This document shows, piece by piece, positions 44,693 through 53,227 of a DNA stretch of 64,000 nucleotides; position 1 is the stretch's first letter, and the number at the start of each line of letters is the position of its first letter. The DNA lies in assembly GCA_963210315.1 (NCBI GenBank), contig OY723324.1, positions 310,001 through 374,000 on the forward strand, given 5' to 3'. A model generated the notes under the pieces. It was not told the origin of the DNA. It worked only from the letters and a program-made list of their open reading frames with translations, and ran no database searches. The position numbers and the translations under genes are program-made. The DNA is from Rhynchopus euleeides (taxonomy: Eukaryota > Euglenozoa > Diplonemea > Diplonemida > Diplonemidae).

Positions 44693-47600
44693 CTACGTCA
44701 CAGCGGATGCCCCACTCGGGTTAGAGTGTGGGGCCAACTCAGTGCCACTCCGAGGAGGGCGTGAGGCATAGCCAGCGTGGTGCGTGCCGCAACAGTGTGT
44801 GAGTGATTTCGCACTGCTGTGGCAGTCCCCGCACCGGCCCATGCGATGCGTCTTGCAAAATTCCATGGTGACTTGCAAGCCGTCGTTCTTCCCGTGGTGG
44901 TCCCGGCAGCAGTCCTCTTCCGAGAGGCGCCGGCGCCGGCAGTCCACGCAGCGGGGTTTCCAGTGCAGAGCGCAGGTAAGCATCTTCGCGTTCCGTCTGG
45001 CTCCAGGGGGGGCAGTCCGGGGAGCAGCGCCCCGTCGTTCCCATGACCGTCCTGTCCGGGCGTTGGCTTGCCGGCTGCTGGCAGTCCATTGCTGGGCCGC
45101 TTGCTGCCACCCCTCTGGGTAGTGGGGCTGCGGTGCGAAGGTTGCGGCCCACGCCATGCCGCGGGAGTGGAAGGCTGTGTCCCGCTGGTTCAAGCCCGGG
45201 CCTGCCGTGTGCGCTTGGAGGCTGCGCATCACCGACTCGGTGGCTGGGCTGAGCTGGGCTCTCCTGGACAGGCCCCCTGCCACGGTTCCCCCGATCGCGG
45301 TGAGGACAGTGGAGCTCGCAGTGTGGCCACAGTGCCATGGTTGCTTGGAAGTCTTGCGCACCACCTCGCAGAGCTGCCTCAACGAGTGAGCCTTGCCCAG
45401 GATGCTCTTCTGGAAGGCTGCGAAGTCCTGCCGCAGCTGCTCCTGCGAGGTCTCCCCCTGCCTCTCAGCCTCGTCCATGGCGGCGTTGCTGAGGGCGTCC
45501 GCATCGACGTTGAGCTCCCTTTTCACGTGCTCATACGTAAGGGTGATCCGGGGCCCGAGGTCGGCAGCCAGCCGTGCCGTGCTGAGGAAGAGGGGGCGGA
45601 GGGATTTATCGCGGCAAACCGCTTCCCCTTTTAGGTGTCGCAGCACCACCTGCGAGTCACCCCGCACCGTAACGTTCCCCTCAGGGGGCGGGTCGCCCCT
45701 TCTGAGCAGCCGTAGGCCCGCCCGAACCCCTTCGTACTCAGCGATGTTGTTGCTGCGTACGTTCAGCAGAGGGAGGATCTCTTCCGACACCTTGAGGCCG
45801 TCTCGGTAGAGCACCGCACCTGCACCCGCCAGGGCGAAGGGGGTGCCGTTGTCCCTTGCTCCGCCGTCGAAGTAGAGGGTGAGCCCCGGGGATGCGCCCT
45901 CGGGGATGCGTGGGCGGGCCTCCCGCGGCCCCCTCTCAGGGGGGTCAGGTGTGTGGGGGCGGATGCGGCGCGTTTCGACTTCTGGGAGGGTGAGGCCGGT
46001 CGACAGCTCGAAGTCGACAGCCAACTCCATGAGGGTCACGGTGTGCTCCCCTCCCTGCGGCCCCCATTTCAGGCCCCGCAGCCAGTCGCAGAGGGCCACC
46101 CACAGCTCCGGGGGGCGCTTGCCCCACGTCTGTTTGACAGTGGACGGCGCCCGCACAGGGATGCAGGCCTGTTCGGGGTTGGGTGTGCACCACCCCCATG
46201 GATAGTGAAGGGTGCGGTGGTGGCGCGCGGAGCGGTCGAGCAGTCCATCTTTCTCCTGCCGCGCCGAGAGGATTGCAATGAAGTAGCGGTGCAGCTGCGC
46301 CACTATATCCACCCTGCGTGCGAAGGATAGTGGCAGGGGCTGCCTGTCCTCCGGGATGCCGTGTCTAAAGGCGGGCGCCACCCCGCATAACGCCAAGCAA
46401 GGTGGCCAGGTTGACCGGTCCACAGCCGTAATGGGGTGGTTTTGTCGGATTGGGTCCCACGCGGAGCACTCCCACCATAGGTGCATCACCGTCTCGGGGG
46501 TGCCTGCGTTGCAGTATCGGCAGATCCCGCCCTGCCCCGTGCGCCCTCGGACAGGCACCGCCCCTGCAATGACGGAACGAAGGAGGCCCCGTTGGTATCC
46601 CGTGACCGCGGCGCCCTCTCCCTCCAGGACGCAGCGTGTGGCTTGCCCGTCGATGCCGTGCTGAGCGCCCGCAAAGTCGTCACGACGACCAGCCAGCGCC
46701 TTGGCCACCTGTGTACGTAGGGCCTGGCGGAGGTCATGAGCGAAGATCCCCCATCCGCTCGTTGTTGCTGCGGTGGGGTCGAAGACTATGCTCCGTCCCG
46801 CTTCATCAGTGTAAGATAGGGTGGTCGCCGTGCTCCAGCTCCATCCTATCCACCGAAGGGCCGCTCGGAAAAGCGCGAAGGGGCCTGTCCCTGTAAGCCT
46901 CACTCTGCTATCCCAAGCCGTCTCAGACAGAACCCTGCAGCGGCCCCACTTCTTGACCTGCATGGCCCAGGTGGTGATCTGCCGGTAGCGGGGGGCGACG
47001 GCGGGGTCCACCCGATGTGCATGGTGGAGGACATCCAGCACAGCCTCCCGCGCCCTGCGGGGGGGTCCGGACCACAGCGCGGCGACGAAGAGCCCCCTCC
47101 ATCGCCTGATGTCGGCGTCCTCCCAGCGGGTGACCAGGGCGTCGTAGTAGAGCCTGGACCCCGCTGTCATCGCTGCTGCCTGCCCCTTCCACTGCACCGG
47201 TAGGGGCAGTGCCGAGGTCCTGCGCAGGTTCTGCTCTGCGCCCTCTTTTCGGCGGGCGACGCGCTCCGATTTGGGCACCTCGGGTCCCTCGAGCGGGCGC
47301 GCATGCAGCATGGCCCCGAGGCAGTCGAAGCTATCGTGCTGTCGAAGGGGGGTAGCCGTGCCGTCCCGTGTCCGGTAGACTATCGGGGTCAACGGCTCGG
47401 GGGACGTCGAGAAGACATGTGACTTGACCTCTGCGCATATTACCATCCCGGTATCGTGGGAGAAATCTGCAGAGTCATCCACCACTGCTTGCAAGGTCCC
47501 CGGGCTGGGGGTCACCGCGTACACATCGTCCACAAACGACAACGCCCTCGTGCCCTGCCGGTGCTCCGCCATGCGCATCCATACACCCACCAGCACGTTG

Positions 47601-50600
47601 ATCAGCACGACGCTAATGGGGCAGCCCTGCATGATGCCGTTGGTTGGCAGGAAGCCCTCCCCGATAGTGCCGCTTACCCGGAAGTGCCGCTGCATTGACC
47701 CGTACGCTGCCCGCAGGGTGCGCAGGACTCGGCCGTCGAAGCCGAGCTCCGCAGCTAGACAGAAGGTCAGGTCAATCGGCACCGTGTCGAAGCATTTCTT
47801 AAAGTCTAGGGCGACACCGTACAGTGGCTGTCCTGTGAGGTGGGCCTCTTCGATCCGTGCTGCCAGGTGCCAGATGAGGTCCTCCGCGCCGTGGCCAGGT
47901 CTGCATCCGTGCAAGTCCTCAGGCGCAATGCTCTCCAGCCACTTCAGCGCAGGCTTCACTCGGATTGCTGCCCACACCCTGTACAGCACGGGAGTGATGC
48001 TGATGGGGCGCTGCGACAGCGGCTCACCTGAGCTGCCGGGCTTGGGAATGAGGCAAATCATGGCGTGCATCAGCTGCTCCGGCCATTCGCCCGATCTCTC
48101 GACCTCATTGAACACCTCCGCGAACAACTTGAGGAGGTCCCCTGGGAGTTGCCGCAGCTCGTGCACCCTCCAGCCGTGTAGGCCCGGCGAGGTGGATGTA
48201 GACATTTTAGCCAGCGCTGTCCCAACGTCTTCTGCCGTAATGGTCTTACACTCCATCTCGGCCGGGTCAGGGAGGAAGTCGCTGTACCTCTGTCGGAAGG
48301 TGTCCCAGCGAGGCTCAGGCGTCGTCGCATACTTCCGGAAGTAGCCCCCCCACGCAGTATCGCTCCTCAGCAGTTCATCCGCCTCCTTGGGGCAGGCCGT
48401 GAAGGAGCCATCCTCGCGGCGCATGAAGGTGGTAGGGGCGCAGAAGCGGTCTGCGAGGTACGAGAACACTATCCCCGCCTCCTGCGTCCAGGCCTTCTGC
48501 ATCCTCGCCTTCCACGTGCGGAGTCTTTCGTCGCGGAGCGCGTCGAACATGCCTCGCTGAGATCCCTCCAGGGCGACAAGGGCCATCTCCATCGTCTCGA
48601 GGTCCGGCAGTTGTGAGGTGGTGCCCGCCAGCGCCGCCTCCAGCCCCGGGGGAAGGCCCCCTCCCTTCAGCCGCTTCTTCGCAGCGTCCCAGGCGTGCTC
48701 TTCGTTGGGTGTGGGGGGGTATGGCGCAGACTCCAGCAGTCGGTGGCGGCCCTCCAGGATGAGGGTCCGGAGGTTCCCCAACAGCTTGTCCTTCGCCCGG
48801 GTGTTCTTGTCGCCCGCTCCTCGGGCGGAGGCGGGGCGGTGTTTGGTGGCCACCCTCGACTGCTGCATGTGGTAGCCCTCCGCCCTGCCCGTGTACGCCG
48901 CTTCCTGCCTTCCGAGTTGGCCCACGTGGACACGCTTCAGGAAGTTCTCGCTGCAGGCTGAGGCCCGGCGGAGGAGTTGCGCTCCTGTTGCACCCTTTTT
49001 CGTTTTCTCTGCGGTTAGCACATCCAGCAGCACCTCTCTGGCGGCAGCGCCCCCGAGCGTGGGCTTGCACTTAGGAAAGGGGGCGGGGAGGATGCAGATT
49101 TGCTTCGGTCGGCGGAAGGCGGCGAGGTCGAGGTCGACGAAGAGCGGGCAGTGCGTGGGGATGCCGTATTCGCCCTTTTCTGCCACCTCGACGGAGCGCA
49201 AGGCCGGCGCCGCGCAGGGGTTCAGCAGGCAGATGTCCAGTCTGGTGCCTTCCTTCGATGCCCAGCAGGTGTTCCGAACTTCCTGCTGTTTCAGCTCTGC
49301 GTATGAGACCGCCGCATCGGTCCAACCACCCACCCGGCACGCCTGGGATAGGACGGCACTGGTCTCCGGGTTGGTGTTGAGGTCCCCCAGCAGCAACACG
49401 GGCACCTGCCCCAGGCCGGCTGCGAGGTCCAGCGCCTCCTGCAGGAGGGTCTCCCGCTGCACTCGCACCTCCATCCCAGAGTGACCATAAACGCACAGGA
49501 TGTGGAGCGCTGTCTTGCCGTTACTGGTTGCGAGCACCACGTGTACCAGGCGGGTACTGTCATGCAGCTTCTTTTCCAGCTTGGTCTTCGGTTGCACCAC
49601 TTGCGCTACCAGGCCCTCTTTTGCCATGACTGCCACTCCTCCGGGTCGGGTCTGCTCGTAGCCATTGGCCCCCTTGACTTTGGGCATGCCCTTACCCCAG
49701 TGCATGGACCAGCCGTGGGCCGCGAAGTAGCTGCTGAGCGTGCCCTTGCTGGGGTCCGGGACACGCGTTTCTTGCAGGGCCACAACGTCTGCCTTCAGGT
49801 CCGCCACATCACACAAGTGGGTTGACAGCGACGTGACGTTGGCTGACGCCACCCTGAGTACCCCAGGAGACGCTGGCCGCGGCGCGGGGCGTCGCGACGG
49901 CGGCCTGGGAGCAGGGCCGCGTATCGGGGAGATTGTGGTAGCGGCGGTTGCGGTTGGAGCTACAGGAGGAGGAGTGGGAGTCGCGGTGGGGAGTTTCCAT
50001 CTGTTTGTCGTGGAGGCTGCTAACTCCCTGGCTAGCGTGAGGGGGATGCGCAGCACGTCGTAGTGGAAGGGCCTCCACGTGAGGCATATCACTTTGTCGC
50101 CTGACCCGACGCGCCCCAGGTGCAGCCTATCCGTAGTGCCGAGGACCCACACCTGGGCCCCCAACACCTCAGCCGCTACCCTGAGTGTAGCCCCGTCCCC
50201 GTAGACCCCGCTCTGTGCCTGCGCCGCGATGTAGTCGTCGTAGGACGGGGGTGCCCGGGGGTCATCTATATCGGGCGCGTAGGTTGCTCGCCTCTCGGCG
50301 TCCTGTCCCAGGGCTTCGACTACAGCTGCTCTGAGAGAGGCCGCCGTCCATCCCGCACATTGCACCGCGAGGCCGGTGTATTGGCAGTTGCCGTCTTTTG
50401 CCACCGCCTCACGCACTGCCAGCAGTCGTTGCGCCATCTCTGCCAGCCATCGGTCGTCCTGCTCTACTGAGGAGGGGGAGTACTCCTGTCCCCCTCCTCC
50501 CCGGAGCCCCCGGGGTTCTCCTGCCCCAGGGGCGTGGCTTCTATGCACTCTCGCTCTATCTAAAGGCCCCGCAGAGGTTACTCCTGTCCCTGCGGGTTTT

Positions 50601-50752
50601 GGTTCTCTATGGGGGGGTTGTGGGGAGGGTTCGCCGGCGGCGAGAGGGTGCTGCGCCACGGGCGCTCCCCCTATCCCCTGGTCGGCGCCCCCGCCGGGGG
50701 AACCGGAAGCCTTAGGGTGTAGGCCGGGTCCCCCCTTGAGGGGGCGCCTCAC
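44693..50752 (-). CDS. retrotransposon ORF2: OTU protease, AP endonuclease, reverse transcriptase, RNase H, Cys/His tail
   Basis: Counted from the first codon shown, 2019 residues. About 117-233 is an OTU-like cysteine protease: DGNC with Cys123, YGDGATLRVAAEVLGAQVWV, and His230 in RPFHYDVL. About 299-545 is an AP-like endonuclease: Asn305, QETR with Glu328, GDLN (Asp457, Asn459), RLDICLL (Asp506) and THCPLFVDL (His534). About 855-1150 is the reverse transcriptase: IPKPGSSGEPLSQRPIS, LDFKKCFDT with Asp983, GIMQGCPIS, and FVDDVY with Asp1075/1076. CRYC...HLWWEC near 1411 is the usual post-RT zinc motif. About 1620-1765 is RNase H with all four acidic residues (YFDGGA, IAEYEG, RGDSQVV, NVDADALSN). 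Two Cys/His modules close the protein. There is no ATG near the start: the frame opens directly after the ORF1 stop, and the first ATG codon is Met106, just before the OTU domain. Confidence 0.9.
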   Translation of the reverse strand: MRRPLKGGPGLHPKASGSPGGGADQGIGGAPVAQHPLAAGEPSPQPPHREPKPAGTGVTSAGPLDRARVHRSHAPGAGEPRGLRGGGGQEYSPSSVEQDDRWLAEMAQRLLAVREAVAKDGNCQYTGLAVQCAGWTAASLRAAVVEALGQDAERRATYAPDIDDPRAPPSYDDYIAAQAQSGVYGDGATLRVAAEVLGAQVWVLGTTDRLHLGRVGSGDKVICLTWRPFHYDVLRIPLTLARELAASTTNRWKLPTATPTPPPVAPTATAATTISPIRGPAPRPPSRRPAPRPASPGVLRVASANVTSLSTHLCDVADLKADVVALQETRVPDPSKGTLSSYFAAHGWSMHWGKGMPKVKGANGYEQTRPGGVAVMAKEGLVAQVVQPKTKLEKKLHDSTRLVHVVLATSNGKTALHILCVYGHSGMEVRVQRETLLQEALDLAAGLGQVPVLLLGDLNTNPETSAVLSQACRVGGWTDAAVSYAELKQQEVRNTCWASKEGTRLDICLLNPCAAPALRSVEVAEKGEYGIPTHCPLFVDLDLAAFRRPKQICILPAPFPKCKPTLGGAAAREVLLDVLTAEKTKKGATGAQLLRRASACSENFLKRVHVGQLGRQEAAYTGRAEGYHMQQSRVATKHRPASARGAGDKNTRAKDKLLGNLRTLILEGRHRLLESAPYPPTPNEEHAWDAAKKRLKGGGLPPGLEAALAGTTSQLPDLETMEMALVALEGSQRGMFDALRDERLRTWKARMQKAWTQEAGIVFSYLADRFCAPTTFMRREDGSFTACPKEADELLRSDTAWGGYFRKYATTPEPRWDTFRQRYSDFLPDPAEMECKTITAEDVGTALAKMSTSTSPGLHGWRVHELRQLPGDLLKLFAEVFNEVERSGEWPEQLMHAMICLIPKPGSSGEPLSQRPISITPVLYRVWAAIRVKPALKWLESIAPEDLHGCRPGHGAEDLIWHLAARIEEAHLTGQPLYGVALDFKKCFDTVPIDLTFCLAAELGFDGRVLRTLRAAYGSMQRHFRVSGTIGEGFLPTNGIMQGCPISVVLINVLVGVWMRMAEHRQGTRALSFVDDVYAVTPSPGTLQAVVDDSADFSHDTGMVICAEVKSHVFSTSPEPLTPIVYRTRDGTATPLRQHDSFDCLGAMLHARPLEGPEVPKSERVARRKEGAEQNLRRTSALPLPVQWKGQAAAMTAGSRLYYDALVTRWEDADIRRWRGLFVAALWSGPPRRAREAVLDVLHHAHRVDPAVAPRYRQITTWAMQVKKWGRCRVLSETAWDSRVRLTGTGPFALFRAALRWIGWSWSTATTLSYTDEAGRSIVFDPTAATTSGWGIFAHDLRQALRTQVAKALAGRRDDFAGAQHGIDGQATRCVLEGEGAAVTGYQRGLLRSVIAGAVPVRGRTGQGGICRYCNAGTPETVMHLWWECSAWDPIRQNHPITAVDRSTWPPCLALCGVAPAFRHGIPEDRQPLPLSFARRVDIVAQLHRYFIAILSARQEKDGLLDRSARHHRTLHYPWGWCTPNPEQACIPVRAPSTVKQTWGKRPPELWVALCDWLRGLKWGPQGGEHTVTLMELAVDFELSTGLTLPEVETRRIRPHTPDPPERGPREARPRIPEGASPGLTLYFDGGARDNGTPFALAGAGAVLYRDGLKVSEEILPLLNVRSNNIAEYEGVRAGLRLLRRGDPPPEGNVTVRGDSQVVLRHLKGEAVCRDKSLRPLFLSTARLAADLGPRITLTYEHVKRELNVDADALSNAAMDEAERQGETSQEQLRQDFAAFQKSILGKAHSLRQLCEVVRKTSKQPWHCGHTASSTVLTAIGGTVAGGLSRRAQLSPATESVMRSLQAHTAGPGLNQRDTAFHSRGMAWAATFAPQPHYPEGWQQAAQQWTASSRQANARTGRSWERRGAAPRTAPPGARRNAKMLTCALHWKPRCVDCRRRRLSEEDCCRDHHGKNDGLQVTMEFCKTHRMGRCGDCHSSAKSLTHCCGTHHAGYASRPPRSGTELAPHSNPSGASAVT

Positions 50753-50768
50753 CCCCTAGTAGGGGGTG
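50750..50768 (-). promoter_or_regulatory. hairpin enclosing the ORF1 stop codon (candidate readthrough signal)
   Basis: On the - strand the sequence reads CACCCCCTA-C-TAGGGGGTG, a perfect 9-bp hyphenated inverted repeat in which TAG is the ORF1 stop. A one-base spacer cannot form the loop, so the innermost pairs must open in RNA. A second hairpin (CCCCC-TCAA-GGGG) starts about 11 nt after the stop. ORF2 continues in the same frame. Structured RNA beside a UAG is a known feature of viral readthrough sites, but readthrough here is inference. Confidence 0.45.
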
Positions 50769-53227
50769 TAGCGCTTAGCCCCCCTCCACAGTAGGGGTGC
50801 CTTGCCGTTCTTGCCCGCGCCCTTTCCCGCCACTCGGGGTGTGTCGGTGACGTCCTGATCAGCTGCCGCGTCCCCTTGTCCGGCCTCGGCCCCTTTGTTC
50901 CCGGGCGCGGGTTGCTGAGGGGGGGGTAGCTGCTCGGACGCCGGGGGCTGCCCTTCGCCTCCGCATCCAGGGTCAGGCTGCTGCTGCTGCGGTGCGGGCA
51001 CGGGTGTATCCCCGGGCGCAGGGGCGGCTGCGGGCGCTGCGGAGGTGGCGGTGGTGGTGTTGTTGTTGCTATCAGACGCGGGGGGTTCGAGGTCAGCGTT
51101 GGCTGTGGGGGCAGGTTGGTCAGCCCCTGCCGGTGGTGGCGCGATTGCCGTTTTGGTCTGGGCCGGCTCCGCTGTTGCCGCCACTGGGGGGGGTGGCGCC
51201 GTTGTTGCTGTTGTTGTTGCTGCCGTTGCCGTAGCATGGCGCAGCGCCTCCCTCACCTGCACATCCTCGCGGATGACCTCTTGCAGGGTCGCCGAGGCCC
51301 TCTCCCGTTCCCTGGAGTTGTCCCTGCCCTCGCGGTTGCGGGCCCGCCGCGGGGAGCGGCACCGGCTCCTGCGCTGCTCACCTGGCCTCCCCCGGGCGGG
51401 CTGGGCATGGTAGTGGTGGTGGAGCTCGGCGAGGTGCGCCCTCGTCTCCTCCGCGACTGCCCGCTGTGATTCAGCGAGCTCGGCGCGCATCCCCTCCAGC
51501 TGCCGCCGCCCGTCTGCCACCATTGCCTGCTGGGCGTCATTGCCCACGCGCTGCCTGCCCAGCTCCTCCCGGAGCTCGCCCAGCTGCTGCTCGCTCGCAG
51601 CCCGCAGGCCGTCCGCAGTCGCCTGCGCTGTCGCCTGCACGTCGGCGAGGGCGGCTGTCAGGCGCGCGTCCGCCTGGGCTTGGCTGAGGCGCCCCTCCTC
51701 GGCGACGGCGGCCAACCGCGACAGCAGCTCCACCCCTTGCTGTTGCTGCTCACCTAGCGCGGCCGTGATGCGGGCGACCTCCGCCTGTCCCGCGCTGCTC
51801 ACCCGCTTCTGTTCGTCCTTGAAGGACTTGAACTCCTTGCGGAGGCCGCTCATGCCCGTCTGCAGGGACTTCGCCTGGAGCTGGGGCAGTGCCTGCTGCG
51901 CCTCCCCCACGCTCCCCTGCAGCCCCAGCATCGCTTCCCGGGCCCCCTGCACCTCCGCGAGCAGGGCGTGGCGGTGCTCCTCGCTCTGGTCGTGGCGGGT
52001 GGTGTGCTGCTGCAGCTGCTCCCGCACTGCCCGAAGGCTCGCCTCCAGCGTCGCCGCCCTCCCGCCGAGGGCCTCACCCCTGCGGCGCTCTTCCCCGAGG
52101 CCGCTCTCCGCGTCCTTGCGCAGGCCAACAAGCAGGCCGCGCAGCTCCCCGTGCACTCGGGCGTGCTCCACGCCCTGCCCCTCCAGCTGCGCCTTCAGCT
52201 CGCGCACAGCCTTCGGTGTGCCAGGCTGGGGGGGAGTCGCGGCGGGACGCTCCTGGAGGTCGTCCAGCTGGCGCTGCTGGGCTGCCAGGCGCTGCAGGAG
52301 CTCATCCTGCCGGGCCTGCTGCTCCCCGAGCTGCTGCTGGAGTCGCCGTACCTCGGCGCGCTCCCCCTGCGCGGCTGCCTTCTGCTCCCCAAGCTCCTGT
52401 TGAAGTCGCCGCACTTCGGCGCGCTCCCCTTGCGTGGCCGCCTGCTGGTGGCCTTGTTGTGTAGCGAGTTGTTGCTCAAGGCGCTGTCGCTGCTGGTCCT
52501 GCTGCCTCTGCTGCTCCTTGAGCAGATCGTGCAGGCGCTGCACCTCCTGCTGCAGCGCGGGTACGCCGTCCTGCGTGGCGCCGGCGCCAGGGTCGGCTGC
52601 GGTGGCGGCGGCGGTGGTTGCGGCGGGGTCGTGGCCGAGGGCCACGAGGCGGCGGCCCAGACGCTCCAGGTCCTTCTGGAGCCGCTCCACACGCTGGCGG
52701 GCCTGCTGCGCGTGCTGCTGCGCGGCCGCCGCGGCGCCACCCCCGCGTCCGGTCTTCCCCAGGTGCGTCCTGGACTTGGCGGCCCGGCCCGCCTTCGCCG
52801 CCGCCTCGCGCTCTTCCCGCACTCTGGCCTGGAGGCCATCGTACCGCCTCTTGAGGCGGTCCAGCTCCTCTCCCTTCTTCCGCTCCTCCGCCTGCCGCCG
52901 CTTCTCCTCCTCCAGCAACGCCGTGTCCGTGAGAGCCACGGCCTTGCCGTTCACCTGCACCGACCATGTGGGGGGGGTGCCAGAGGGGGGGGGGCTGTCC
53001 GCGATGATGACGGCTACGCCGTCCTTCGGCTCCTCGACATGCGCCTCCCACTGGAGGTGGCGGAGGATGGCGCGGACATGCGCCGCGCGGTACAGGGGGG
53101 GGAGGGGCCCGAGGGTGTATTCCCGGGGTTCGTTGAAAACGAGGGGGGGCAGGGGGGCGGCCTGTTGGCCACCGGCCTGGGGGCCGGTGTTACCGGAGGA
53201 GACCCCGTGGAGGTCGGCCTGTGACAT
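50756..53227 (-). CDS. retrotransposon ORF1: long coiled-coil protein
   Basis: 823 residues from the ATG at 53227. After a short N-terminal part with a possible small fold (about 20-95, including VQVNGKAVAL), a charged Gln/Glu/Arg-rich coiled coil extends from about 105 to 610. It contains a tandem repeat of ERAEVRRLQQ-LGEQ units. A basic SR-like segment follows (RRSRCRSPRRARNREGRDNS), then a Thr/Ala/Pro/Gln tail ending RGAKRYTPY. LINE ORF1 proteins commonly trimerise through coiled coils and bind RNA through basic regions, so a nucleocapsid-like role is likely. No zinc knuckle or RRM is seen. The stop is a TAG in a hairpin, with ORF2 in the same frame one codon later. Confidence 0.8.
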   Translation of the reverse strand: MSQADLHGVSSGNTGPQAGGQQAAPLPPLVFNEPREYTLGPLPPLYRAAHVRAILRHLQWEAHVEEPKDGVAVIIADSPPPSGTPPTWSVQVNGKAVALTDTALLEEEKRRQAEERKKGEELDRLKRRYDGLQARVREEREAAAKAGRAAKSRTHLGKTGRGGGAAAAAQQHAQQARQRVERLQKDLERLGRRLVALGHDPAATTAAATAADPGAGATQDGVPALQQEVQRLHDLLKEQQRQQDQQRQRLEQQLATQQGHQQAATQGERAEVRRLQQELGEQKAAAQGERAEVRRLQQQLGEQQARQDELLQRLAAQQRQLDDLQERPAATPPQPGTPKAVRELKAQLEGQGVEHARVHGELRGLLVGLRKDAESGLGEERRRGEALGGRAATLEASLRAVREQLQQHTTRHDQSEEHRHALLAEVQGAREAMLGLQGSVGEAQQALPQLQAKSLQTGMSGLRKEFKSFKDEQKRVSSAGQAEVARITAALGEQQQQGVELLSRLAAVAEEGRLSQAQADARLTAALADVQATAQATADGLRAASEQQLGELREELGRQRVGNDAQQAMVADGRRQLEGMRAELAESQRAVAEETRAHLAELHHHYHAQPARGRPGEQRRSRCRSPRRARNREGRDNSRERERASATLQEVIREDVQVREALRHATATAATTTATTAPPPPVAATAEPAQTKTAIAPPPAGADQPAPTANADLEPPASDSNNNTTTATSAAPAAAPAPGDTPVPAPQQQQPDPGCGGEGQPPASEQLPPPQQPAPGNKGAEAGQGDAAADQDVTDTPRVAGKGAGKNGKAPLLWRGAKRYTPY

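Larger units (their letters stand above)
44693..53227 (-). mobile_element. non-LTR (LINE-type) retrotransposon with OTU, APE, RT and RNase H
   Basis: The coding part spans 8.5 kb on the - strand: ORF1 (53227 to 50756) then ORF2 (50752 to 44693), in one frame with a single TAG between them. There are no LTRs, no integrase and no gag-type zinc knuckles. Untranslated ends extend beyond both coordinates. The 5' side probably reaches past 53300, and the 3' end is not fixed because no poly(A) tail or target duplication could be matched. Both frames are intact over more than 2800 codons, so the copy is young. Confidence 0.88.

Noticed and set aside
44693..46000. Restriction-like endonuclease at the ORF2 C-terminus, as in Dualen elements
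   Set aside because: No CCHC followed by a PD..D/E-K type motif was found; the tail has two Cys/His modules instead.
50752..50758. Reassignment of TAG to an amino acid in this organism
   Set aside because: Two host genes in the window appear to terminate at TAG shortly after their last conserved residues.
44693..53227. Reading the two large - strand ORFs as a virus or as an LTR retrotransposon
   Set aside because: No LTRs, integrase, aspartic protease or capsid; the AP endonuclease plus RT order is that of non-LTR elements.
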